Program-made: the position numbers and the translations under genes
Part shown: piece by piece, positions 1-6,163 of the stretch
Layout: every line of letters starts with the position of its first letter
How positions within the stretch are numbered: the first letter of the stretch is position 1
Assembly: GCA_018335765.1 (NCBI GenBank)
Contig: JAGXRU010000239.1
Span: forward strand, 1 to 8,698
Source: Alkaliphilus sp.
Lineage (GTDB): Bacteria > Bacillota > Clostridia > Peptostreptococcales > Thermotaleaceae
Direction: 5' to 3'
DNA: 8,698 nt
Notes under the pieces: generated by a model
Databases searched by the model: none
Told to the model about the DNA's origin: nothing
Seen by the model: only the letters and a program-made list of their open reading frames with translations

Positions 1-404
1 AAAAAGACATTGATTTAGTTGTATTGGCTGGTTATATGAGTATTTTAGGCAAACAACTCATAAAAGCTTTCGAAAATAGGATTATTAATGTTCATCCCTC
101 TCTTATTCCTAGCTTTTGCGGGAAAGGTTTTTATGGTGACAAGGTTCATGAAGCTGTCTTAGATTATGGTTCAAAGATATCCGGAGCCACAGTGCATTTT
201 GTGGACGAAGGGACAGACACAGGGGCTATCATCCTTCAAGAGGCAGTAGAGGTACTTCAAAGTGATACAGTAGAAACTTTGGGCAAAAGGGTGCTTGAGG
301 TTGAACATAGACTGTTGCCGAGGGCTATAAAGTTGTTTTCAGAGAATAGATTAATGATTGAGGGCAGACGGGTAATGATAAATATTGAAGGGCAAAGGGG
401 ATAA
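1..404 (+). CDS. purN: Phosphoribosylglycinamide formyltransferase (GART 1), 3' part
   Basis: PurN transfers a formyl group from 10-formyltetrahydrofolate to GAR, giving FGAR, the third step of cytosolic de novo purine synthesis. The reading frame is open from base 3, so the gene starts upstream of the window and about the last 133 codons are present. An internal ATG at base 36 follows conserved PurN sequence (LVVLAGYM), so it is not the true start. The active-site block INVHPSLIPSF carries the family's catalytic Asn and His. The block GATVHFVDEGTDTGAIILQ carries the catalytic Asp region (TDTG). The C-terminal VEHRLLP is also typical. The stop (402-404) lies 5 bp before the purH start, and the purH ribosome binding site sits inside the last purN codons, which points to translational coupling. 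Identity is secure; only the N-terminus is missing. Confidence 0.96.
   Translation, partial: KDIDLVVLAGYMSILGKQLIKAFENRIINVHPSLIPSFCGKGFYGDKVHEAVLDYGSKISGATVHFVDEGTDTGAIILQEAVEVLQSDTVETLGKRVLEVEHRLLPRAIKLFSENRLMIEGRRVMINIEGQRG
394..400 (+). promoter_or_regulatory. purH ribosome binding site inside the purN 3' end
   Basis: AAAGGGG lies 9 bp before a TTG codon at 410. No ATG or GTG is available between this site and the first conserved PurH residues (KRALISVSDK), so the site decides the TTG start. It overlaps the final codons of purN, which would let ribosomes finishing purN initiate on purH. Confidence 0.7.
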
Positions 405-409
405 TAACA

Positions 410-1951
410 TTGCTTAAGCGAGCATTAATAAGTGTTTCTGATAAAAATGGAATAGTGGATTTCGCACTAGCATTACATAATATGGGAATAGAGATAATAT
501 CCACCGGAGGGACTGCAAAGATCTTGAAAGATAATGGAATACATGTCATAGGGATTTCGGAGATTACTGGATTTCCCGAATGTCTTGATGGCAGGGTTAA
601 AACCCTTCATCCTTCAGTCCATGGAGGCTTGTTGGCAATGAGGAACAGTTATGAGCATATGAAACAACTCGAGGAATTAAATATTACCCCTATAGATATT
701 GTTGTGATAAATCTTTATCCATTTAAAGAAACAATTTCTAAGGCGGATGCTACCTTGGAGGAATCCATAGAGAATATTGACATTGGAGGTCCTGCCATGC
801 TAAGATCCGCAGCAAAAAATTATCAGGATGTTGTGGTGATTACAGATCCAAAGGATTATGAGATGGCTATTAAGGCTATAGAAGAAACAGGAGAAATATC
901 GATTGAAGCAAAGTATCGTCTGGCATTAAAAGTATTTGAACATACATCTCACTATGATGCAATGATTTCTCAGTATCTAAGAAATCAAATCCATGGAGAA
1001 CTCCCGGAATTGTTAACTTTAACCTATGAAAGAGTTCAGGAATTAAGGTATGGAGAAAATCCTCATCAAAAAGCAGTATTTTATAAGGAAATTGGTGAAA
1101 ACAAAGGCTCCTTAGTTCATGCCATACAGCTTCATGGCAAGGAGCTTTCCTTTAATAATATTAATGATGCAAATGGAGCATTGGAATTATTGAAAGAATA
1201 TGAACAGCCTACGGTGGTGGCAGTTAAACATACAAATGCTTGTGGAGTAGGGAGTGGCTATGATATTTATGATGCCTATTTAAAAGCCTATAACTGTGAT
1301 CCTACTTCTATATTTGGTGGAATTGTTGCTGCTAATAGAACCATTGATAGCCGAACAGCGGAGGAACTAAGTAAAATTTTTCTGGAAATTATCATTGCCC
1401 CTGATTTTGAAGAAGAAGCTTTGGAAATACTATTTCGCAAGAAAAATATCAGATTGCTAAAACTTGATAATATAAATCATAAACAGCCGAACAATGCACT
1501 GGATATAAAGAAGATTTACGGTGGCTTGCTGGTACAAACAGTAAATCAAGAGCTTTACGAAGATGAGGAAATGAAGGTTGTAACTGAGAGGATACCTACT
1601 GAACGTGAAATGGAAGACATGATTTTTGCATGGAAGGCGGTAAAACATATAAAATCAAATGGAATTGTTGTAGCTAAGGATCAACAAACAATTGGCATTG
1701 GGGTAGGGCAGGTAAATAGAATTTGGGCTGTGGAAAATGCACTAAAGCAAAGTTTGCTAGAAATAAAAGGTAGCGTTATGGCCTCTGATGCTTTTTTCCC
1801 TTTTGGGGATTGTGTTGCAGCAGCCGCAAAGGCTGGCGTAACTGCGATCATTCAGCCAGGTGGTTCCGTTTTGGATCAGGCATCCATCCAGATGGCTAAC
1901 CAATATGGTATAGCCATGGTATTTACAGGAATGAGACATTTTAAACATTAG
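410..1951 (+). CDS. purH: Bifunctional AICAR formyltransferase / IMP cyclohydrolase
   Basis: PurH carries out the last two steps of IMP synthesis: it formylates AICAR with 10-formyltetrahydrofolate to FAICAR, then closes the ring. The protein is 513 residues, the usual family length, and intact. Residues 1 to about 140 form the MGS-like cyclohydrolase domain, with STGGTAKIL, GFPECLDGRVKTLHP and the INLYPF and IDIGGPAMLRSAAKN blocks. The rest is the AICAR transformylase domain, with RYGENPHQ, the catalytic KHTN motif at residues 273-276, DPTSIFGG, SNGIVVAK, the SDAFFPFGD and QPGGS blocks, and the usual C-terminus FTGMRHFKH. The start is a TTG preceded by AAAGGGG; the protein then begins MLKRALISVSDK, as in other PurH proteins. 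It is cotranscribed with purN (5 bp gap) and purD (55 bp gap). No defect is visible. Confidence 0.97.
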   Translation: MLKRALISVSDKNGIVDFALALHNMGIEIISTGGTAKILKDNGIHVIGISEITGFPECLDGRVKTLHPSVHGGLLAMRNSYEHMKQLEELNITPIDIVVINLYPFKETISKADATLEESIENIDIGGPAMLRSAAKNYQDVVVITDPKDYEMAIKAIEETGEISIEAKYRLALKVFEHTSHYDAMISQYLRNQIHGELPELLTLTYERVQELRYGENPHQKAVFYKEIGENKGSLVHAIQLHGKELSFNNINDANGALELLKEYEQPTVVAVKHTNACGVGSGYDIYDAYLKAYNCDPTSIFGGIVAANRTIDSRTAEELSKIFLEIIIAPDFEEEALEILFRKKNIRLLKLDNINHKQPNNALDIKKIYGGLLVQTVNQELYEDEEMKVVTERIPTEREMEDMIFAWKAVKHIKSNGIVVAKDQQTIGIGVGQVNRIWAVENALKQSLLEIKGSVMASDAFFPFGDCVAAAAKAGVTAIIQPGGSVLDQASIQMANQYGIAMVFTGMRHFKH

Positions 1952-2006
1952 AAGAACCGCAAAGCAAGGTTATAGTAAACCGTGTTTGGAAAAGGGAGGT
2001 CTGATC

Positions 2007-3263
2007 ATGAAGATATTGGTCGTTGGCAGTGGTGGTAGAGAGCATGCCATTATTTGGAAGCTCAGTCAAAACCCTAAAGTAAAAAAAATATATTGTGCAC
2101 CTGGAAATACAGGTATTTCTTTAATGGCAGAAAATGTAGACATTCATGCAGAGGATGTAGAAGGTCTGCTTATTTTTGCGAGGGTAAATAATATAGACCT
2201 GACCGTGGTAGGACCAGAGGGATCTCTGGTGAAGGGTATAGTTGATCGATTTCAACAAGAGGGTTTAAGAATATTTGGCCCTAATAAGAAATGTGCTCAA
2301 CTTGAAGGGAGTAAGGCTTTTGCCAAGGATTTCATGCTTCGACATCATATTCCTACAGCTAGATATCAAGAGTATACTGATGTGGAACAGGCGAAGAAGG
2401 CAGTGGGTATGTATGGCTATCCCATGGTTATTAAAGCTGATGGGCTAGCGGCGGGTAAAGGAGTAATAATAGCACAAGATGAATCGGAAGCATTGGAATC
2501 ATTAAATTCAATAATGGTAAAAAAGCAATTTGGAGAAGCTGGAAACAAAGTAGTGATTGAGGAATTCCTCACAGGAACAGAAACCTCTATATTATGCTTC
2601 GTGGATGGAAAAAACATTATCCCCATGGTAAGTGCTCAAGATTACAAGAAAATATATGACAATGATGAAGGTCCAAATACAGGCGGTATGGGAACATATT
2701 CACCTAGTCATATATATAATGAAGCCTTGGAGAAGGAAGTGGAGGAAAAAATACTTCAGCCCGTTCTAAATGGACTTCAAACGGACGACTTAGACTTCAA
2801 AGGAATTTTATTTATAGGGTTAATGATTACAAGCACTGGAGCAAAGGTTCTTGAATTCAATACGAGATTTGGAGATCCTGAAACACAGGTAATATTGACT
2901 CGATTGGATACTGATTTGCTGGAAATAATAGATAGCATTTTGGAGCAAAGACTGGAAAATCAAATAATTCAATGGAAAAAAATAAAAACAGTATGTATAG
3001 TTCTAGCTTCTGGAGGTTATCCCGGGAGCTATGAAAAGGATAAAAAAATTGAAGGCTTAGATACACAAGAAGCAGATACATTTGTTTTTCATGCAGGAAC
3101 TAGATTTAAAGGAAATGATGTAGTTACCTATGGAGGTAGAGTTTTAGGTGTTACAGCATGGGGATCTGACCTTGAAGAAGCTAGGGGAAAAGCATATGGG
3201 AAAATAAATTCAATTCGGTTTGAAGGTATGCAATACAGGCAGGATATAGGAAAGGTTAAATAA
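2007..3263 (+). CDS. purD: Phosphoribosylamine--glycine ligase (GAR synthetase)
   Basis: PurD joins phosphoribosylamine and glycine with ATP hydrolysis to make GAR, the second step of purine synthesis and the precursor of the PurN substrate. The ATG at 2007 is chosen because AAGGGAGG (1992-1999) sits 7 bp upstream and the product then starts MKILVVGSGGREHA, the family N-terminus. An in-frame alternative codon at 1986 has no such support. The 418 residues match the usual length. The N domain has GSGGREHA and the VVGPEG block. The ATP-grasp domain has GYPMVIKADGLAAGKGV, a VVIEEFL strand, GPNTGGMG and the metal-binding EFNTRFGDPETQ. One small departure is that the usual QDHKR segment reads QDYKK (about residues 211-215). 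It is the last gene of the pur operon; a terminator starts at its stop codon. Confidence 0.97.
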   Translation: MKILVVGSGGREHAIIWKLSQNPKVKKIYCAPGNTGISLMAENVDIHAEDVEGLLIFARVNNIDLTVVGPEGSLVKGIVDRFQQEGLRIFGPNKKCAQLEGSKAFAKDFMLRHHIPTARYQEYTDVEQAKKAVGMYGYPMVIKADGLAAGKGVIIAQDESEALESLNSIMVKKQFGEAGNKVVIEEFLTGTETSILCFVDGKNIIPMVSAQDYKKIYDNDEGPNTGGMGTYSPSHIYNEALEKEVEEKILQPVLNGLQTDDLDFKGILFIGLMITSTGAKVLEFNTRFGDPETQVILTRLDTDLLEIIDSILEQRLENQIIQWKKIKTVCIVLASGGYPGSYEKDKKIEGLDTQEADTFVFHAGTRFKGNDVVTYGGRVLGVTAWGSDLEEARGKAYGKINSIRFEGMQYRQDIGKVK

Positions 3264-3315
3264 AAGAAATAGCATGGTTCTGTGGAGGAACTATGCTATT
3301 TCTTTTATTTTTTTC
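3262..3315 (+). terminator. Rho-independent terminator of the pur operon
   Basis: A perfect 14-bp inverted repeat pairs 3262-3275 (AAAAGAAATAGCAT) with 3293-3306 (ATGCTATTTCTTTT). The stem continues inward through one G-U pair and a GTTC/GAAC pairing, closing on a short loop at 3281-3287. The stem is followed by ATTTTTTTC, a classical U tract. The left arm overlaps the purD stop codon, so this ends purN-purH-purD transcription and separates it from yerC. Confidence 0.93.
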
Positions 3316-3426
3316 ATTAATAAAATAATAATAAAAAGGAAATAGCTCAACTTCTGGAGAATATAACTAAATTAATGACGGGCGAAGACCTTATTTAACC
3401 ATTAAAAGCAGAGTGGGGTGAATTTT

Positions 3427-3726
3427 ATGGACTTTGAACCAAAGTTTAAAAGTGTTCTTACAGATGAGTTGTTTGAGGCAATATTGCTTTTGGAGAATAT
3501 GGATGAATGCTATAGGTTTTTTAATGATATATGCACCATCAAGGAAATACAAGCCTTTGCTCAGCGACTCAAGGTTGCAAAACTTTTAAAGGAAAACAAC
3601 ACCTATCATGAGATTGAGGCAAAGACTGGTGCAAGTACAGCAACCATAAGTAGAATTAGCCGATTCTTAAACTATGGTGGTGACGGATACACTTTGATTA
3701 TTGATCGTTTAGAGGAAAAGAAATAA
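3427..3726 (+). CDS. yerC: YerC-like TrpR-superfamily DNA-binding regulator
   Basis: This is a small all-helical DNA-binding protein of the YerC/YecD group in the Trp repressor superfamily. It has 99 residues, close to B. subtilis YerC. The characteristic core is present: LENMDECYRFFNDICTIKEI, then QRLKVAKLL, and a helix-turn-helix at about residues 59-84 containing TYHEIEAKTGASTATISR and ending RFLNYG. I chose the ATG at 3427, which has GGGGTG at 3415-3420 about 6 bp upstream; a GTG at 3418 in the same frame lies inside that site. Comparative genomics has associated this family (also called HisR) with histidine biosynthesis genes in Firmicutes, but no target can be proved from this window. 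It sits between the pur operon and pcrA as in Bacillus. I see no convincing promoter in the 110 bp upstream and no U-tract terminator downstream. Confidence 0.9.
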   Translation: MDFEPKFKSVLTDELFEAILLLENMDECYRFFNDICTIKEIQAFAQRLKVAKLLKENNTYHEIEAKTGASTATISRISRFLNYGGDGYTLIIDRLEEKK

Positions 3727-3749
3727 CGTGTCGGGGGGATATGTACGAG

Positions 3750-3794
3750 GGGACGGGGTTGTTGGCACATAAATAGTGTCGACAACCCCGTCCT
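3750..3794. repeat. Long G+C-rich palindrome, REP-like
   Basis: GGACGGGGTTGT (3751-3762) pairs perfectly with ACAACCCCGTCC (3782-3793). The stem continues as TGGCAC (3763-3768) with GTGTCG (3776-3781), including two G-U pairs, to give 18 paired bases around the 7-base loop ATAAATA. The G+C-rich arms stand out from the A+T-rich surroundings. No U tract follows, so it is not a normal terminator for yerC. The GGGGACGG start and the GTGTC-type inner part resemble dispersed palindromes that many Firmicutes carry and that are thought to be moved by IS200-like RAYT transposases; that assignment is inference. No transposase is in the window. Confidence 0.65.
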
Positions 3795-3795
3795 A

Positions 3796-3825
3796 TTGAC
3801 ATGCGGTATGTATACTCTCTACAAA
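3796..3825 (+). promoter_or_regulatory. Candidate sigma-A promoter for pcrA-ligA
   Basis: A perfect -35 box TTGACA (3796-3801) is followed after 18 bp by TACAAA (3820-3825, 4 of 6 matches to TATAAT). A better -10-like hexamer, TATACT at 3811-3816, is only 9 bp away and so cannot pair with this -35. The predicted start near 3832 falls inside the LexA-like dyad. The -35 begins 2 bp after the palindrome's right arm. Confidence 0.5.
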
Positions 3826-3830
3826 AAACA

Positions 3831-3844
3831 AGAACATAGGTTCT
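3831..3844. promoter_or_regulatory. Candidate LexA/DinR (SOS) operator
   Basis: AGAACATAGGTTCT is a 14-bp dyad with arms AGAAC/GTTCT. It matches exactly the GAAC-N4-GTTC core of the Gram-positive LexA (DinR, Cheo) box; the outer bases are A/T rather than the preferred C/G. It lies at the predicted transcription start of pcrA-ligA, the place expected for a repressor site, and about 80 bp before the pcrA start codon. This fits the DNA-repair role of both genes. Binding is inferred from the motif only. Confidence 0.6.
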
Positions 3845-3861
3845 GGACATTGCTTCGTTGA

Positions 3862-3890
3862 TTGAATAAGGAGTTTAAATAGGGTAATAT
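3862..3890 (+). promoter_or_regulatory. Possible second promoter for pcrA
   Basis: TTGAAT (3862-3867) and TAATAT (3885-3890) are spaced 17 bp apart, each with 4 of 6 matches to the sigma-A consensus. Starting closer to pcrA, it would escape a repressor bound at the dyad at 3831-3844. In such A+T-rich DNA a match of this quality can easily arise by chance. Confidence 0.25.
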
Positions 3891-3926
3891 ATATTATAGA
3901 ATTTCTAATCTGAAAGGAGTAATTTG

Positions 3927-6113
3927 ATGAATCTATCAATTCTAAACGATCAACAGAGGAAAGCCGTCCTATATACAGAAGGGCCTTTATTAATTTTAGC
4001 GGGAGCTGGTAGTGGGAAAACTAGAGTATTAACCCATCGTATTGCACATTTGATTGAAGAAAAAGGTGTTCTTCCAGGAAATATATTGGCAATAACCTTT
4101 ACTAATAAAGCAGCTAGTGAGATGAGGGAACGGGTAGAAAGTCTGTTGGAACGATACACTGATATATGGGTAAGCACTTTTCACTCGGCGTGTGTAAAAA
4201 TTCTTCGCAAGGACATTGAAAAAATAGGATATACCAGAGATTTTGTCATATATGATGCCTCTGATCAGAAGGTAGTGTTAAAAGAATGCTTTAAAGAACT
4301 TAATGTTAATGATGAATTATACCCATTACCAATGGTATTGCATAAAATAGGGGATGCAAAGGACAATATGCTTACACCAAGAAAATATTTGGAAATTAAT
4401 CAAGCGGACTTTCAATCGGTTACCGTTGGGAAAATTTACGAAAGATACCAAACAAAATTAAAGAAAAACAATGCGCTGGATTTTGATGACTTGATTTTTA
4501 AAGTTGTGGAGTTGTTTGAAAATAATCCTGATGTATTGAACTTTTATCAGCGAAAATTTCAGTATATCATGGTCGATGAATATCAGGATACTAACCAAAT
4601 TCAGTATAAATTAGTATCTATGCTGGCTGGAACACACAAAAATCTTTGTGTTTGTGGAGATGATGACCAAAGCATTTACAGTTGGAGAGGGGCAGATATA
4701 AGGAATATCCTAAATTTTGAAGTTGAGTTTCCTAAAGCCAATGTAATAAAGCTTGAGCAAAACTATAGATCAAGCAAAACTATATTGGAAACAGCAAATT
4801 GTGTAATAAAAAACAATTTTGGAAGGAAAGATAAAACATTATGGACTTCAAATGATAAAGGGGAACAAATTCAATTTTATAGTGCAGATAATGAACACGC
4901 AGAGGGAATGTTTATTGCCAATCAGATAAGATGTGTGGTTGAGGAAGGAACTAGAAACTATGACGAGTTTGCAATACTTTACAGAACAAATGCCCAGTCA
5001 AGGGTTATAGAGGAAATGCTGATTAAGGCCGGAATTCCTTATAGGATTTTCGGAGGCTTAAAATTCTACGATAGAAAAGAAATAAAGGATATTATAGCAT
5101 ATTTGCGTTTAATACAAAATCCGGTTGACGATGTGAGCTTTAGAAGAGCTATTAATGTGCCTAAAAGAGGCATAGGAGATCGTACTGTTGAAAAAATAGA
5201 AGCTTTTGCCTCTAGGACAGGCAAAAGCTTGTTCAGTGTACTTTTAGATGACCACAACATGGCGGATTTCCCCAAAAAAGTTACTGCCAGTTTAAGAGAA
5301 TTTGTTAGATTGATTAGTAAAGGGGGACAACTAAAAGAAGAATTGCTTGTCAAAGACTTAATCGAAAAAATCATGACTGAATCTGGATATATCGAGGAGT
5401 TGGAAAGAGAAGATTCTGTTGAAGCTCAATCCAGGATAGAAAATCTTCAGGAATTTTTGTCTGTGGCTATGGAATTTGATAAGAACAGTGAAGAAAACAC
5501 GTTGGAAGAATTTTTGGGCAATATTTCCTTGATTTCTGATATTGACAAGCTGGATAATGATGATAATGCAGTTGTCTTAATGACCCTTCATAGTGCAAAA
5601 GGATTAGAATTTCCAGTAGTATTCCTCACTGGAATGGAAGAGGGTCTATTCCCTATTTCAAGAGCAATGATGAATGATCGGGAACTGGAGGAGGAAAGAA
5701 GACTTTGTTACGTAGGGATAACTAGGGCTAAAGAAATATTGTTTTTAAGTCATGCTAAATTAAGAACTTTATATGGAAAAACAAATTATAATTCTATGTC
5801 AAGATTTATCAAGGAAATATCAAATCACCTTATCATAGGTGATAAGCAAATATCTGAAAACAAAGAGAAAAAAGATTTAGAACCTTCGGCGGGCATTTAT
5901 CGTGGTGCAACCTTCAGCCAGCCACAGGCTGTTGCAAACAAACCTGTTGGTACTATTAAATCAGGAACAAAAATAATTCATGGGAAATTTGGACAAGGCA
6001 CGGTTATAACTGTTAAAGGAAGTGGAGAATCGGCAGAGCTGACAATTGCCTTTGACAATGAAGGAATAAAGAAATTGGTTATGGGATTCGCACCAATTAA
6101 GGTGGTAAATTAA
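3927..6113 (+). CDS. pcrA: ATP-dependent DNA helicase PcrA (UvrD/Rep family)
   Basis: PcrA is a 3'-5' superfamily 1A helicase that unwinds DNA in nucleotide-excision repair, removes RecA filaments, helps rolling-circle replication and acts at stalled RNA polymerase. The protein has 728 residues, the usual length, with every helicase motif intact: Q-motif region LNDQQ (6-10), Walker A AGAGSGKT (25-32), motif II DEYQDTN (217-223), motif III DDDQSIYSWRGAD, motif IV QNYRS (278-282), motif V TLHSAKGLEFP (from 553) and motif VI YVGITRAK (595-602). The last ~50 residues, with HGKFGQGTV, form the Tudor-like fold typical of PcrA/UvrD C-termini, known to contact RNA polymerase. ATG 3927 is chosen because GAAAGGAG ends 7 bp upstream; a TTG just before it is not needed. 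It is first in an operon with ligA, probably under the upstream LexA-like site. Confidence 0.97.
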   Translation: MNLSILNDQQRKAVLYTEGPLLILAGAGSGKTRVLTHRIAHLIEEKGVLPGNILAITFTNKAASEMRERVESLLERYTDIWVSTFHSACVKILRKDIEKIGYTRDFVIYDASDQKVVLKECFKELNVNDELYPLPMVLHKIGDAKDNMLTPRKYLEINQADFQSVTVGKIYERYQTKLKKNNALDFDDLIFKVVELFENNPDVLNFYQRKFQYIMVDEYQDTNQIQYKLVSMLAGTHKNLCVCGDDDQSIYSWRGADIRNILNFEVEFPKANVIKLEQNYRSSKTILETANCVIKNNFGRKDKTLWTSNDKGEQIQFYSADNEHAEGMFIANQIRCVVEEGTRNYDEFAILYRTNAQSRVIEEMLIKAGIPYRIFGGLKFYDRKEIKDIIAYLRLIQNPVDDVSFRRAINVPKRGIGDRTVEKIEAFASRTGKSLFSVLLDDHNMADFPKKVTASLREFVRLISKGGQLKEELLVKDLIEKIMTESGYIEELEREDSVEAQSRIENLQEFLSVAMEFDKNSEENTLEEFLGNISLISDIDKLDNDDNAVVLMTLHSAKGLEFPVVFLTGMEEGLFPISRAMMNDRELEEERRLCYVGITRAKEILFLSHAKLRTLYGKTNYNSMSRFIKEISNHLIIGDKQISENKEKKDLEPSAGIYRGATFSQPQAVANKPVGTIKSGTKIIHGKFGQGTVITVKGSGESAELTIAFDNEGIKKLVMGFAPIKVVN

Positions 6114-6121
6114 TTATAGCG

Positions 6122-6138
6122 GTGGCACTTTGTGCCAC
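6122..6138. other. Small perfect hairpin between pcrA and ligA
   Basis: GTGGCAC and GTGCCAC form a perfect 7-bp stem around a TTT loop. It starts 9 bp after the pcrA stop and ends 9 bp before the ligA ribosome binding site. No U tract follows, so it should not end transcription. It may serve as an mRNA stability or processing element or set the pcrA/ligA translation ratio; this is inference. Confidence 0.6.
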
Positions 6139-6163
6139 TCAAAACGGAAGGAGAATAGTAGTT

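Noticed and set aside
3375..3398. A seven-codon frame (MTGEDLI) ahead of yerC, considered as a leader peptide for a histidine-type regulator
   Set aside because: There is no histidine run, no ribosome binding site at proper distance and no attenuator hairpin before yerC.
3811..3816. TATACT as the -10 box of the pcrA promoter
   Set aside because: It lies only 9 bp after TTGACA, and the bases 17 bp upstream of it (CCGTCC in the palindrome) do not resemble a -35 box.
5066..5374. A 102-codon minus-strand open frame inside pcrA
   Set aside because: It is antisense to well-conserved helicase sequence, and its composition is that expected for a shadow frame.
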